DNA of 64,000 nucleotides from an uncultured Blautia sp. (GTDB taxonomy: Bacteria; Bacillota; Clostridia; Lachnospirales; Lachnospiraceae), in contig CAKRMK010000004.1 of assembly GCA_934364795.1 (NCBI GenBank), forward strand, positions 1-64,000, in the 5' to 3' direction. Numbering within the stretch: the first letter of the stretch is position 1; each line of letters begins with the position of its first letter. Shown here piece after piece: positions 33,514 through 41,845 of this stretch. The translations under genes were made by a program, and so were the position numbers. The notes below the pieces were generated by a model. That model had not been told where the DNA came from. It saw only the letters and a list, made by a program, of their open reading frames with translations, and ran no database searches.

Positions 33514-36483
33514 TCACATTTTCCCTGTATTTTCCTTTTTTCTGTTAATCAGGTAATAAATTCCTCCCATACCTGTAACTGCCACACAAAATGGCAGAAC
33601 TCCCCTTATCAGAGGAGAAATAAACATCAATTGTCCGAAAACAACAGGTCCTAAGGATTCTCCAATATTCTCCGTAAAATTGTAAATACCTATGGATTTA
33701 TCTTCTCCGTATTCTTTTACGGACTCCAGATCCAGAAAATACATCTGCTGGACTGGCTTTCCAAAGCAGGCACCCAGTCCCATAAAAATCAAGGCAAGTA
33801 TCATTCCCGGCAGCTTCGGATAACATACAAATACCAGTAATGACAGAACATTTATGCCACAGGCCAGATACATGGAGCGGTATTTCAGCTTTTCTATCAT
33901 CCACTTTGTTGTCCAGTTTCCCATAAATACCGGAATTTCTGCATATAAAAGCAATAACAGCGTAGACGCCAGCTCTGAAAATCCCTCCTGGTCACAAAAC
34001 AGCGGTACATAATAAAATACAAAGCTGCCAAATATAATATATGGATTCTGAATCAAAATGAAAAAGCTGCTGACTGCTTTGTCGGATAAAAATTTTCTTA
34101 TGCCCTTTTGGGAGGCTGAACTTTTTACTCCTTCTCCTTTTATTCTTTCTTTTATTTCTTCTGCTGTTTTGGAATCTTGTTTGTTTTTCTCCTTCGTTTC
34201 GTCCGGTTCCAATGCATGACCAATGCTCATAATGATTCCCACAAGAATAACCCATACTGCACAAACGAAAACAAAGACAATACGCTGTCCAAACTGCACT
34301 GCCAGAAGACTGCCCAGCATAACACCAAAGTTGATTCCTGCAAGATATGCGCTGTTGTATACAGCCAGGCCTTCCATCTTGTTTCTGGAATCTGCAATCT
34401 GGCTGATCAAAATATATACTGCATTTGTCATAAATCCAACGCCAATACCATCCAGGAGCAGTCCGGCTACAATTGCTATATAAGAAGGCGTGATAAAAAG
34501 CATGGCATTTCCCGCAAAGGAACAGATCCCACTAAGAACAGCAAGCTTTCGAATGCCAAGCTTCACTGTTAATTTCTGACATATGAGGGAGGTAGCTCCT
34601 ATTACAAATATATTTAAGGTAACGGGCAAAGAAGCTGCCAGCTCTGTGTTGCCAAAATGTGCATTCTGTACATAACGCATAAGGTATACCGGAAGAAAGG
34701 ATGCCGTCATATTATAGGCAACAAACACTCCAAAAATAATCAGCCTCATCAAATGACAGGGGGAAGCCTTTTTGGTTTCTTTTTCTGCTTCCTGATACTT
34801 TTTTCCCTCTTCCAGAAAAGAAAGCACTTCCTCAAAAAAGATACAAAACAGTAAAATAAGAACAACCAGTACAGAAAGAATATTCTTTATAATGTCAGCC
34901 AGTATCTGATCTAACACGGTCAGTTCCGTTCCTACAGCAACAACACCAGTTACGTCACCTGCCTGGTTCTTCACTGGAACCTTTATATAAATATAATTGC
35001 CGCTGATGTCCTCTTTTTCTTTATTCCAGAGAGCCTTTCCAGTTTCATATACCTGTTGTACTTCTTCTGTTTCCGTTTCATCCAGAGGATAATAATCCCC
35101 GATGGACTGATCCAGATATGCCACTGCAAAAGCATTTTTCTGCTCATCCATAATCAGAATATTACAGTAAATGTTCTGGTAAAATTCAATATCTATGGGC
35201 AGGGTTTCGCTCATAATACGGCTGATATTTTTGTATGCTGTGCCATCATAATCAGCAGCCCTTTTGATTGAGCTGATATCTTCATTTTTTATCTGTTCTG
35301 CCTCCATATAGGCGGCAATTTCAATTTGTTCTTCTACTTTTTGCCGGTAATTGCTGCGAAATTCCTTAATCAGCATGGCAGATACCGTTCCTGCCACCAG
35401 CAGTAGCATTGCACCTATAAGCAGACCCAGACGTTTAACATTTGACAACACACCACTATAGGTTTTCACCAAAATAAAAAAGGGCACAGCAATTCCCACA
35501 ATACCTGCCAGAACAAAAAAGACGGAAATCCCCCACAAGGCAATTTTTATTCCGTCTGTATGAAGATCCCTTATTTCAGTCTGAAGAGTTCCATCTGTCT
35601 GCCATATTTGTCCAGCTTCAAAATCTGCTGTAAAAATAAGCTCTTCCTCTGACTGCATTGTCCATACAGTCAATGTATCCGTGTTTTTTACAATAGGAAC
35701 AGGGCGGTAATCATCTGAATCCAGCATCACCACCATACGGTTACGGATATCTGTATAAAATATTTTTCCATTCTGGGAAATACTTAACTTATAGGGAATT
35801 CCATCCGAAAACCGGGATTTATTTACATCAAAAATTTCTCTGATTTCTTCTGTAGAATAGATATCCTCTTTTTCAAAAATCTTTCCGTTTTTGTCAAGTA
35901 TGTAAAGCCTATTTTCCCCAAGAACACAGTCACTGATTCTGGTATCAGCATCCGGGTAAGTGATTTCTACTTTTTTATCTCCCGTCAGTTCTATCTGATT
36001 TTTGTTCAAAATCACGTACTGCAGCTTATCCTGATACATGGAAATGCCATAAATTTTGTGTTTGTAAACCCATTCCGAACTGTAGTCCCACTGCCGGATC
36101 ACTTCTTTTTGCTTTCCAGCAGAATCATAGCTTAAGATTACCTCTTCGGATACATGCATACCATCCCAGAGACTGGTCTGAAGATAAAGATTCCCGGATT
36201 TATCTACACAAAAGTCGTCAATATATAATGTCCTTTTGCTGGCATCCTGAGGATTTTCCACAGAATATAAAACTTTATTCTGTTTATCTATACATAATAA
36301 CCGTTCATGTCCCTCATCCAGAAGATACCATCTGCCATCTGCTCCTTCTTTTATCAGATATGCCTGGCTGATATGAATATTTCCAGGATAAGAAAATCCA
36401 TTAAAATACAGATAAACAAATCCCACCAGAATCAATATGAGAGAAATGAATATTTTTTTTCTGTTATTTTTTTTGCCTTTCAT
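33514..36483 (-). CDS. Large MFS protein with propeller-like and Cache-like sensor regions
   Basis: A 989-residue membrane protein, more than twice the size of an ordinary MFS transporter. Residues 11-28 are a signal anchor. About 35-305 form an extracellular all-beta region with propeller-like repeats (ILSYDSAGKQ, LYILDKNGKIFE, NGKIFYTDIRN). Helices follow at 311-340 and 351-372. About 375-530 is an extracellular Cache-like domain (YCNILIMDEQKNAFAVAYLD, VKNQAGDVTGVVAVGTEL), then a helix at 532-550. About 576-985 is a 12-helix MFS unit (GLLLDGIGVGFMTNAVYI, GLGACFGKPVQQMYFLDL). Last gene of the operon, overlapping the previous stop by four bases. It could be a ligand-gated exporter, or a receptor for the NRPS product. 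Confidence 0.82.
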   Translation of the reverse strand: MKGKKNNRKKIFISLILILVGFVYLYFNGFSYPGNIHISQAYLIKEGADGRWYLLDEGHERLLCIDKQNKVLYSVENPQDASKRTLYIDDFCVDKSGNLYLQTSLWDGMHVSEEVILSYDSAGKQKEVIRQWDYSSEWVYKHKIYGISMYQDKLQYVILNKNQIELTGDKKVEITYPDADTRISDCVLGENRLYILDKNGKIFEKEDIYSTEEIREIFDVNKSRFSDGIPYKLSISQNGKIFYTDIRNRMVVMLDSDDYRPVPIVKNTDTLTVWTMQSEEELIFTADFEAGQIWQTDGTLQTEIRDLHTDGIKIALWGISVFFVLAGIVGIAVPFFILVKTYSGVLSNVKRLGLLIGAMLLLVAGTVSAMLIKEFRSNYRQKVEEQIEIAAYMEAEQIKNEDISSIKRAADYDGTAYKNISRIMSETLPIDIEFYQNIYCNILIMDEQKNAFAVAYLDQSIGDYYPLDETETEEVQQVYETGKALWNKEKEDISGNYIYIKVPVKNQAGDVTGVVAVGTELTVLDQILADIIKNILSVLVVLILLFCIFFEEVLSFLEEGKKYQEAEKETKKASPCHLMRLIIFGVFVAYNMTASFLPVYLMRYVQNAHFGNTELAASLPVTLNIFVIGATSLICQKLTVKLGIRKLAVLSGICSFAGNAMLFITPSYIAIVAGLLLDGIGVGFMTNAVYILISQIADSRNKMEGLAVYNSAYLAGINFGVMLGSLLAVQFGQRIVFVFVCAVWVILVGIIMSIGHALEPDETKEKNKQDSKTAEEIKERIKGEGVKSSASQKGIRKFLSDKAVSSFFILIQNPYIIFGSFVFYYVPLFCDQEGFSELASTLLLLLYAEIPVFMGNWTTKWMIEKLKYRSMYLACGINVLSLLVFVCYPKLPGMILALIFMGLGACFGKPVQQMYFLDLESVKEYGEDKSIGIYNFTENIGESLGPVVFGQLMFISPLIRGVLPFCVAVTGMGGIYYLINRKKENTGKM

Positions 36484-37583
36484 AAATATTCTTTAAACTC
36501 CTGATTCGCATGATAAACAGTATTTTTTCCATCTGCACTTAGTTTTTCCGGATACAGAATGCAGCTTAAATTGATGGTTCCCTTATGTGCTTTTCCACAT
36601 TTACGGAAAGAATCTGTTTCGTCCACACTGTCAATTTCCAGAATATCCCGGATTCCCAGAAGATAAAACGGCAGTGCAGGCATGGAAATATAATCCTTTA
36701 CAGATTCCAGTCTCTGCTCCATAGCAGTAATGGTACGGAGTATTTTATTTCTCTCTATATATGGCGTGCGTCCCTCAAAAAAGCGCCGGCATAATTCCAC
36801 GTCTCTTTCATGGACAATCACGCAGGTGACATCGGGATAACGTTTTTCCAGGGAATGAATCAGATCAATATAAAGATCGCTGATCCGCCAGGACACTTTC
36901 CTGAAATCCTGCAGTATCTGTTCTTTTTTCTCCTGTGGGAAATCACGAAGAACTGCCAAAAGATACTTTATGTAAGACATATCCGGAAGAGGGATCACAG
37001 CTGGTGCATGCAGTGCTTCTGCTGCTTCAAAAACACAAAGAATACTGTCATATTCCTGGTGTGTGAGTCCTGCTTTTTTGTCATGAAAAACAATGCTGTC
37101 AATCTCCTCCATATGAAGCTTAATAAAATTCTCCATATTATCTTCGGAATATTTTTTGCTTTCTCCATATCTTTTTCCTGTACAGTAATCAAAAAAACAG
37201 GTGGTTCCATTTTGTAACTTTATCTCTACATCTACTTCATGTGCACCAAACAGGCAGGGACCTCCTTCTACGGCAACCCTTCGATCAGCCTCCAATGCCT
37301 CCTGGAGTTTTCCCAAATTTGCTGTAAAATACGGCATTTGTTCTTTATCTGGAAATTCTGCCTGTGACAGAGCTGGAACCTTTTTTATAATTCCCTTAAA
37401 ATCAGATATATTTACCGTATTTTTAAACCGAAGCTTCTTCTCTCCCAGGCGGTTATATTTTATTTCATAGAAGTCCCCTGAAACAATGGAATAATCAAAC
37501 ATTTCTTTTTGCTCTTTACAATATGGGGTTTCTTCAATTCGTGTATCCGTTCTGGACAGCAAATCTTTTAAAGTTGTAATCAT
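36480..37583 (-). CDS. Unknown 367-residue soluble protein in the NRPS operon
   Basis: I do not recognise a family. It has no signal peptide or membrane helix and should be cytoplasmic. The N-terminal half is mixed alpha/beta with AVEGGPCLFGAHEVDVEIKL and the cysteine-containing FFDYCTGKRYG. The C-terminal half is more helical (LLAVLRDFPQEKKEQIL) with YPDVTCVIVHERDVELCRRFF. It overlaps the phosphatase gene by four bases and the MFS-fusion gene by four bases. That spacing implies coupled translation and a shared task, such as an adaptor between the phosphatase and the transporter, but this is a guess from position only. Confidence 0.7.
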   Translation of the reverse strand: MITTLKDLLSRTDTRIEETPYCKEQKEMFDYSIVSGDFYEIKYNRLGEKKLRFKNTVNISDFKGIIKKVPALSQAEFPDKEQMPYFTANLGKLQEALEADRRVAVEGGPCLFGAHEVDVEIKLQNGTTCFFDYCTGKRYGESKKYSEDNMENFIKLHMEEIDSIVFHDKKAGLTHQEYDSILCVFEAAEALHAPAVIPLPDMSYIKYLLAVLRDFPQEKKEQILQDFRKVSWRISDLYIDLIHSLEKRYPDVTCVIVHERDVELCRRFFEGRTPYIERNKILRTITAMEQRLESVKDYISMPALPFYLLGIRDILEIDSVDETDSFRKCGKAHKGTINLSCILYPEKLSADGKNTVYHANQEFKEYL

Positions 37584-39220
37584 TTGTTTTCTTTATACTC
37601 CATACATAACATAGTAATATCATCAAACTGTACTGCACCATTTGTAAAGGCATCTACATCTGCCCGTACATTGCCAATTAACGTATTCAGATCTTCATGT
37701 TCATTTATCTTTAATATCTTCTGCAGTCTGTCCATTCCATATTGTTCTTTTGATGAATTGACAGCCTCCGGAATACCATCTGTGTAAAGGAACACTTTAT
37801 CACCTTTTTTTAAGTTTATTTTACCGGAACGATAGTTCATTCCTTCTAGTCCTGCCAGCACAAAAGCAGATGGAGTTGGATAAACTTCCCAGGTCTGTTC
37901 TTCTTTATGGTAAATGATCGGTTTTTCATGACCTGCATTTACGTATTCCATTTCTCCGGTTCGAAGATCCAGAACTCCCTCAAAAGCTGTAATAAATAAC
38001 CCCTCCTGATTGGATTCACACAGAAGATCATTTACTTTTGTAAATACATCACCTAAAGAGTCTTCAAATCCGGAATAATCTTTAATCAGTGTTTTTCCGA
38101 TTACCATAAACAAAGCAGCCGGTACTCCTTTACCGGAGACATCCGCCATAACAACAGCCAGATGATCCTTATCAATCATAAAGAAATCATAAAAATCACC
38201 ACCCACTTCTTTTGCCGGAGACATGCTGGCGTAAACATCAAATTCCGGTACATCTGGAAATGGCGGAAAAATACATGGCAGCATGCTTGCCTGTATATGT
38301 GTTGCAATGCTTAATTCTGATGCAATCCGCTCTTTTTCTTTTGTCTCGCTTAACAGACTGCACATATATTTCTTAATATCACTTGACAATGTCATCAAAG
38401 AATCTGACAACGTCTGCATTTCATCCCCGGAATGAATTTCAGGATCAATAAATTTCAATTCTTCCGGCTGTATTCCTTCATGACTGGTCTGGACAAAAGC
38501 ATTTGCAGAGGCATCCAGTTTTTTGACAGGCAGAATTACCTTGTTTCGTATCCATAAATATAACATAATAAAGAAAATCAGGGCATTTATGATACCTGCA
38601 ATTGCAATACTTCTTGCATATTCCAAAAATACACCTTCCATATCTCTCATAGAGGTATCTACTGCCAGTACAGCCACCGGCTCACCGGCACTGTTTTTTA
38701 TGGCTATAAGTCCACTGTACATATATCCGAAAGAGGTCTTGTTTTCATAATATGTGATGCCTTCATCAGACATAGCCGAAATATAATATTCTGTTACCTT
38801 TGCATCATATTCTGTTCCTGTAAGCTTTCCAAGATAAACATTATCAGAATCATTTAATTCCTCTTTGCTTACACCGGCCATCACATACATCATGGTATCT
38901 GTGCCTTCTTTTTTCAGGGGCTTCACCATATAGATATATTCAATATCATAGTTATCCCGGACCTGATTCAGAAAAATCTGGCTGTCTTCATATTTCGAAG
39001 ACTCTGTCTGTGTATTCATACATTGCTCAATGTCATCACCATCCAGATGTGTAGCCGTAATATTCAGAATACCGGATAAATATTTTTGATATTGTTTTTT
39101 TGTACTTTTGGAATAAATTGTGAAACCAATGCTGCCCATTACAATACAAATGCACAAAGCAAAAATAATGCTGGTAATTGTCAGACTGGTTCCCAAATGT
39201 TTTTTCTTTTTTTCAGCCAT
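37580..39220 (-). CDS. Membrane SpoIIE/RsbU-type PP2C phosphatase with Cache sensor
   Basis: Predicted serine phosphatase that resets a phosphorylated STAS protein. The first helix is about 13-36, an extracellular Cache-like sensor 37-200 (YIYMVKPLKKEG, LIAIKNSAGEPVAVLAVDTS), the second helix 203-225, and a HAMP-like linker to about 290. The PP2C domain spans 310-545. Metal-binding Asp residues are in place: GGDFYD (Asp342), ADVSGKG (Asp360), YTDGIPE (Asp481) and FDDIT (533/534). It shares an operon with a STAS protein and an RsbW-like kinase, its expected partners. A hairpin at 39251-39273 separates it from the gene before. Confidence 0.92.
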   Translation of the reverse strand: MAEKKKKHLGTSLTITSIIFALCICIVMGSIGFTIYSKSTKKQYQKYLSGILNITATHLDGDDIEQCMNTQTESSKYEDSQIFLNQVRDNYDIEYIYMVKPLKKEGTDTMMYVMAGVSKEELNDSDNVYLGKLTGTEYDAKVTEYYISAMSDEGITYYENKTSFGYMYSGLIAIKNSAGEPVAVLAVDTSMRDMEGVFLEYARSIAIAGIINALIFFIMLYLWIRNKVILPVKKLDASANAFVQTSHEGIQPEELKFIDPEIHSGDEMQTLSDSLMTLSSDIKKYMCSLLSETKEKERIASELSIATHIQASMLPCIFPPFPDVPEFDVYASMSPAKEVGGDFYDFFMIDKDHLAVVMADVSGKGVPAALFMVIGKTLIKDYSGFEDSLGDVFTKVNDLLCESNQEGLFITAFEGVLDLRTGEMEYVNAGHEKPIIYHKEEQTWEVYPTPSAFVLAGLEGMNYRSGKINLKKGDKVFLYTDGIPEAVNSSKEQYGMDRLQKILKINEHEDLNTLIGNVRADVDAFTNGAVQFDDITMLCMEYKENK

Positions 39221-39250
39221 ATTTTATGTATTTCCTTTGTTTAAAAATTT

Positions 39251-39273
39251 GCATCTGGGAGTCCCCCAGATGC
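39251..39273 (-). terminator. Internal hairpin of the NRPS operon
   Basis: Perfect nine-base arms GCATCTGGG and CCCAGATGC around a five-base loop, followed on the minus strand by AAATTTTTAA. It lies between the acyltransferase and phosphatase genes and probably lowers expression of the last three genes (phosphatase, unknown protein, MFS fusion) relative to the biosynthetic ones. Confidence 0.6.
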
Positions 39274-39285
39274 CATTTATAATAT

Positions 39286-40401
39286 TTATGATTTTGCTAC
39301 AGACTTACTCACTTTAAGATGTCCCTGTACAAGCAAATCAGTTGCGATCAGCACGATTACTGCCCATATCAGGCATTCTGTCACATTAAATTCATAAAAA
39401 GCCGCAAGACCGCCAATTACCCAGTAGACTCCTATATGGACTGCATATAACTTGGAGATCTGTCTGGAATAAAAGCAAAGCTTATTGTATCCGAACTTCC
39501 ATTTTTCTATAACTGGCATGATTCCAAATGCAAGTGCAAATACCAGTATGATCATGCAGAAGCTTCCGATCACCTTTATAAGACCTGGAACTCTGTATTG
39601 CCCAATCATATAATTGAAAAATCCATCAACACCAGGATGCAGCACTATACAGCTTATAAACCATACTGCCGCTATAATGCCACAGATTGTTCCACTCTTT
39701 TTATAGAAATTTCCTTTTTCGTTTTCCGGGATTGTTCTGATTACTTTTCCAAAAACATATCCTAAAAATACATAACTTAAATATGGGAAAAAGCAGAAGC
39801 TTGTTTCCCCTTTACTTCCAAAAGTCATGTCCAGGATCCAGTTAAGTGCCTGATTATCAGAAATAATCAGCTTTGTAAATGGCGATACCAGTCCTACTAT
39901 GACAGCACTTATAATATATCCGCTTAGCTTTACGTTTAATTTCCGATATAGCGCAAGCACAAGATAACACATACCGGAAATAAAAAAGATATTTACAAAT
40001 GTAAGCATGGAGTACAGGTTCGCATTGTATAATTCTCTGCTGCCTGGCACCTCACCTGTGATCAGATTTCTTATGTAGAAGCTAATCGTCATCACTGCCC
40101 CATAGCATAAATTACTGAATCCCTGATATAAGAGTAATCTTACGCCATTTTTAACCATGTTTTTTGGCTGGGAATGGCGCGTAAACACACTTCCAAAGCC
40201 CATGGTAAACAGATACAGACAGGCACCCGTAGGCATAAAAAGTGCAAACATAATTTTATGCACACTGGAGTCTGCCGCCTCCCCACCTGCTATCGTCTGA
40301 AAGGAATGTATGAACACGATCATAATCATCAGAAAGCCCTTTACCAGATCAAGTTCTCTCTGACGTCCTACATTCACTTCTTTGTCCTTTAAAGAAAACA
40401 T
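39286..40401 (-). CDS. Integral membrane acyltransferase-like protein
   Basis: Multi-pass protein with about ten hydrophobic segments. The start motif RELDLVKGFLMIMIVFIHSFQ (read from RELDLV) resembles both acyltransferase-3 and HGSNAT/DUF1624 proteins, which have a similar R-x-x-x-x-D...H pattern; His32 would be the candidate catalytic residue. The GTG at 40410 lies within the AAAGGTGA ribosome site, so I use the ATG at 40401. Inside the NRPS operon it could acylate the peptide product or an envelope component, but no substrate can be read from the sequence. Confidence 0.72.
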   Translation of the reverse strand: MFSLKDKEVNVGRQRELDLVKGFLMIMIVFIHSFQTIAGGEAADSSVHKIMFALFMPTGACLYLFTMGFGSVFTRHSQPKNMVKNGVRLLLYQGFSNLCYGAVMTISFYIRNLITGEVPGSRELYNANLYSMLTFVNIFFISGMCYLVLALYRKLNVKLSGYIISAVIVGLVSPFTKLIISDNQALNWILDMTFGSKGETSFCFFPYLSYVFLGYVFGKVIRTIPENEKGNFYKKSGTICGIIAAVWFISCIVLHPGVDGFFNYMIGQYRVPGLIKVIGSFCMIILVFALAFGIMPVIEKWKFGYNKLCFYSRQISKLYAVHIGVYWVIGGLAAFYEFNVTECLIWAVIVLIATDLLVQGHLKVSKSVAKS

Positions 40402-40465
40402 ATTTATCACCTTTCTGAACCCGGTCCTATATAGGAAAGCAAGCTGCTTTACATCTACAGAATTT

Positions 40466-41098
40466 TCATAATAAATCGGAAAACCAAGTTCTGGTTAAAG
40501 TAAAATCATTTTCATTACAGATTGAAAAAATATAATCTTCAAATTCTGCTGTTTTAAAAACACAGTGCTTTGGGGAAGTGTTCCCAAGTACAAATCCATT
40601 TGCCGTCTTGATGATCTCAAAGGAATCGAGGGGAAGACTCATTCCCTGACCTGTCATTTTCATGTAGCTTTCTTTTAATGTCCAGAGTGTAAAAAAAGCT
40701 TTGTCTTTCTCTTTTGCAGATTTTATGTAGTTAAGTTCTGCCGGGCAAAAATAATGTTTTGCAATTTCAAGTGGTGCGGGAACAACTTTTTCAATATCGC
40801 ATCCCACTTCACAGTCCGACAATACTCCCACAACATAATCTCCTGCATGAGATATGTTAAAAAAAAGATTATCTGCGAAAGGCTTCTCATTCTCAGAGTA
40901 CTTTAGGCAGTCTTCTGAAAGTCCATGTTCGGTCAGGATTTTCTGGATTATAATACCTGCGCCAAGACTTCTTTTTCGGTCATCAGGCAGATAATACCTG
41001 ATGACCTTGTCTCTTCTCCTGGGACCAACCAGTTCAAGAAGTCTTTGATTTTCCAGAGGATCCTCAAAATTTTTAATATTTATTCTATATACTTTCAT
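40466..41098 (-). CDS. Sfp-type 4'-phosphopantetheinyl transferase
   Basis: Loads phosphopantetheine from CoA onto carrier-protein serines, here most likely the three carrier domains of the adjacent NRPS. It has NISHAGDYVVGVLS, the metal-binding GCDIEKV, and the C-terminal FTLWTLKESYMKMTGQG with the W-x-x-KE-x-x-x-K pattern. 210 residues is normal for the Sfp class. It overlaps the preceding ATPase-domain gene by 14 bases. Confidence 0.94.
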   Translation of the reverse strand: MKVYRINIKNFEDPLENQRLLELVGPRRRDKVIRYYLPDDRKRSLGAGIIIQKILTEHGLSEDCLKYSENEKPFADNLFFNISHAGDYVVGVLSDCEVGCDIEKVVPAPLEIAKHYFCPAELNYIKSAKEKDKAFFTLWTLKESYMKMTGQGMSLPLDSFEIIKTANGFVLGNTSPKHCVFKTAEFEDYIFSICNENDFTLTRTWFSDLL

Positions 41099-41504
41099 TA
41101 TTTACACAATCTGTAAATTCCAGTATGAGAACATTTTTTCCATCCTGATTGCTGTAACTGACATTGGAACATAATTCTTTTACAAGCATAATTCCCATTC
41201 CGCCTGTATCAAAATCTTCAAAATTCTTTTCGCTTTTGCTTTCAAGAGGATTAAAAATTTTGCCGTTATCTGTAAAAATAACGTTTACTTTGTTCCCATT
41301 CTTATTACAGCAAAACTGTACATGGTCTGCTCCGGAATAATTTGTAATATTAGAAAATATTTCATCACATACCAGATAAATTTTCTTTTTTATTCCAATA
41401 TTAACCGGAAGTCCAAAGATGCACTCTTTTATTTTTTCAAATTCCTCTAAATTACAGGACAACTCCAGACATTGCTGTTCCTTTTTTACTGTAAAATTTT
41501 TCAT
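41085..41504 (-). CDS. RsbW/SpoIIAB-like ATPase-domain protein (serine kinase or anti-sigma-like)
   Basis: Small GHKL ATPase of the HATPase_c_2 group. The N box is LVCDEIFSNITNYSG (Glu48, Asn52), G1 is TDNGKIFNP (Asp79) and G2 is intact, DTGGMGIMLV (101-104). In characterised systems such proteins phosphorylate a STAS partner and hold a sigma factor or other target when the partner is phosphorylated. The STAS gene overlaps it by four bases upstream. No sigma factor gene is in the window, so the target is open: the NRPS, the MATE fusion or a sigma factor elsewhere. Confidence 0.9.
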   Translation of the reverse strand: MKNFTVKKEQQCLELSCNLEEFEKIKECIFGLPVNIGIKKKIYLVCDEIFSNITNYSGADHVQFCCNKNGNKVNVIFTDNGKIFNPLESKSEKNFEDFDTGGMGIMLVKELCSNVSYSNQDGKNVLILEFTDCVNNESI

Positions 41505-41806
41505 TTTAATTTTTCAATATTGATTTTCTGATCAAATCCGGTGAGGCAAAAAACATCATATACTTCATCAGAAACGTTTATAATTTTGAAACCATCTTTT
41601 GCTGCCATTTTTTTGTATGCAACAATTACCAGACGAAGTCCTGCTGAAGAGATATATTCAAGTTTTGAAAAGTCGAATACAAGACTGGTAATCGTATCAT
41701 CAAGACCTGAAAGTTCTTTTTCCAGCTGGGGTGCTGTCTGTGTGTCAAGCCATCCGCTGACTTCCATAGTTACTTTATTTCCCTCTGTTTTGCTTACAAT
41801 TTCCAT
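41501..41806 (-). CDS. STAS-domain protein, anti-anti-sigma (SpoIIAA/RsbV) type
   Basis: Small single-domain switch protein of 101 residues. It has the family pattern VSGWLDTQTAPQLEKEL, then LVFDFSKLEYISSAGLRLV; Ser54 aligns with the serine phosphorylated in SpoIIAA and RsbV, although the usual Asp just before it is a Ser here. A strong AAAGGAGGA site lies ahead. It sits directly after the NRPS gene and before the RsbW-like gene, the order seen in classic partner-switching pairs. Confidence 0.93.
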   Translation of the reverse strand: MEIVSKTEGNKVTMEVSGWLDTQTAPQLEKELSGLDDTITSLVFDFSKLEYISSAGLRLVIVAYKKMAAKDGFKIINVSDEVYDVFCLTGFDQKINIEKLK

Positions 41807-41845
41807 TATTAGTTCCTCCTTTGAATCTTATCTTTGACTCTAAAA

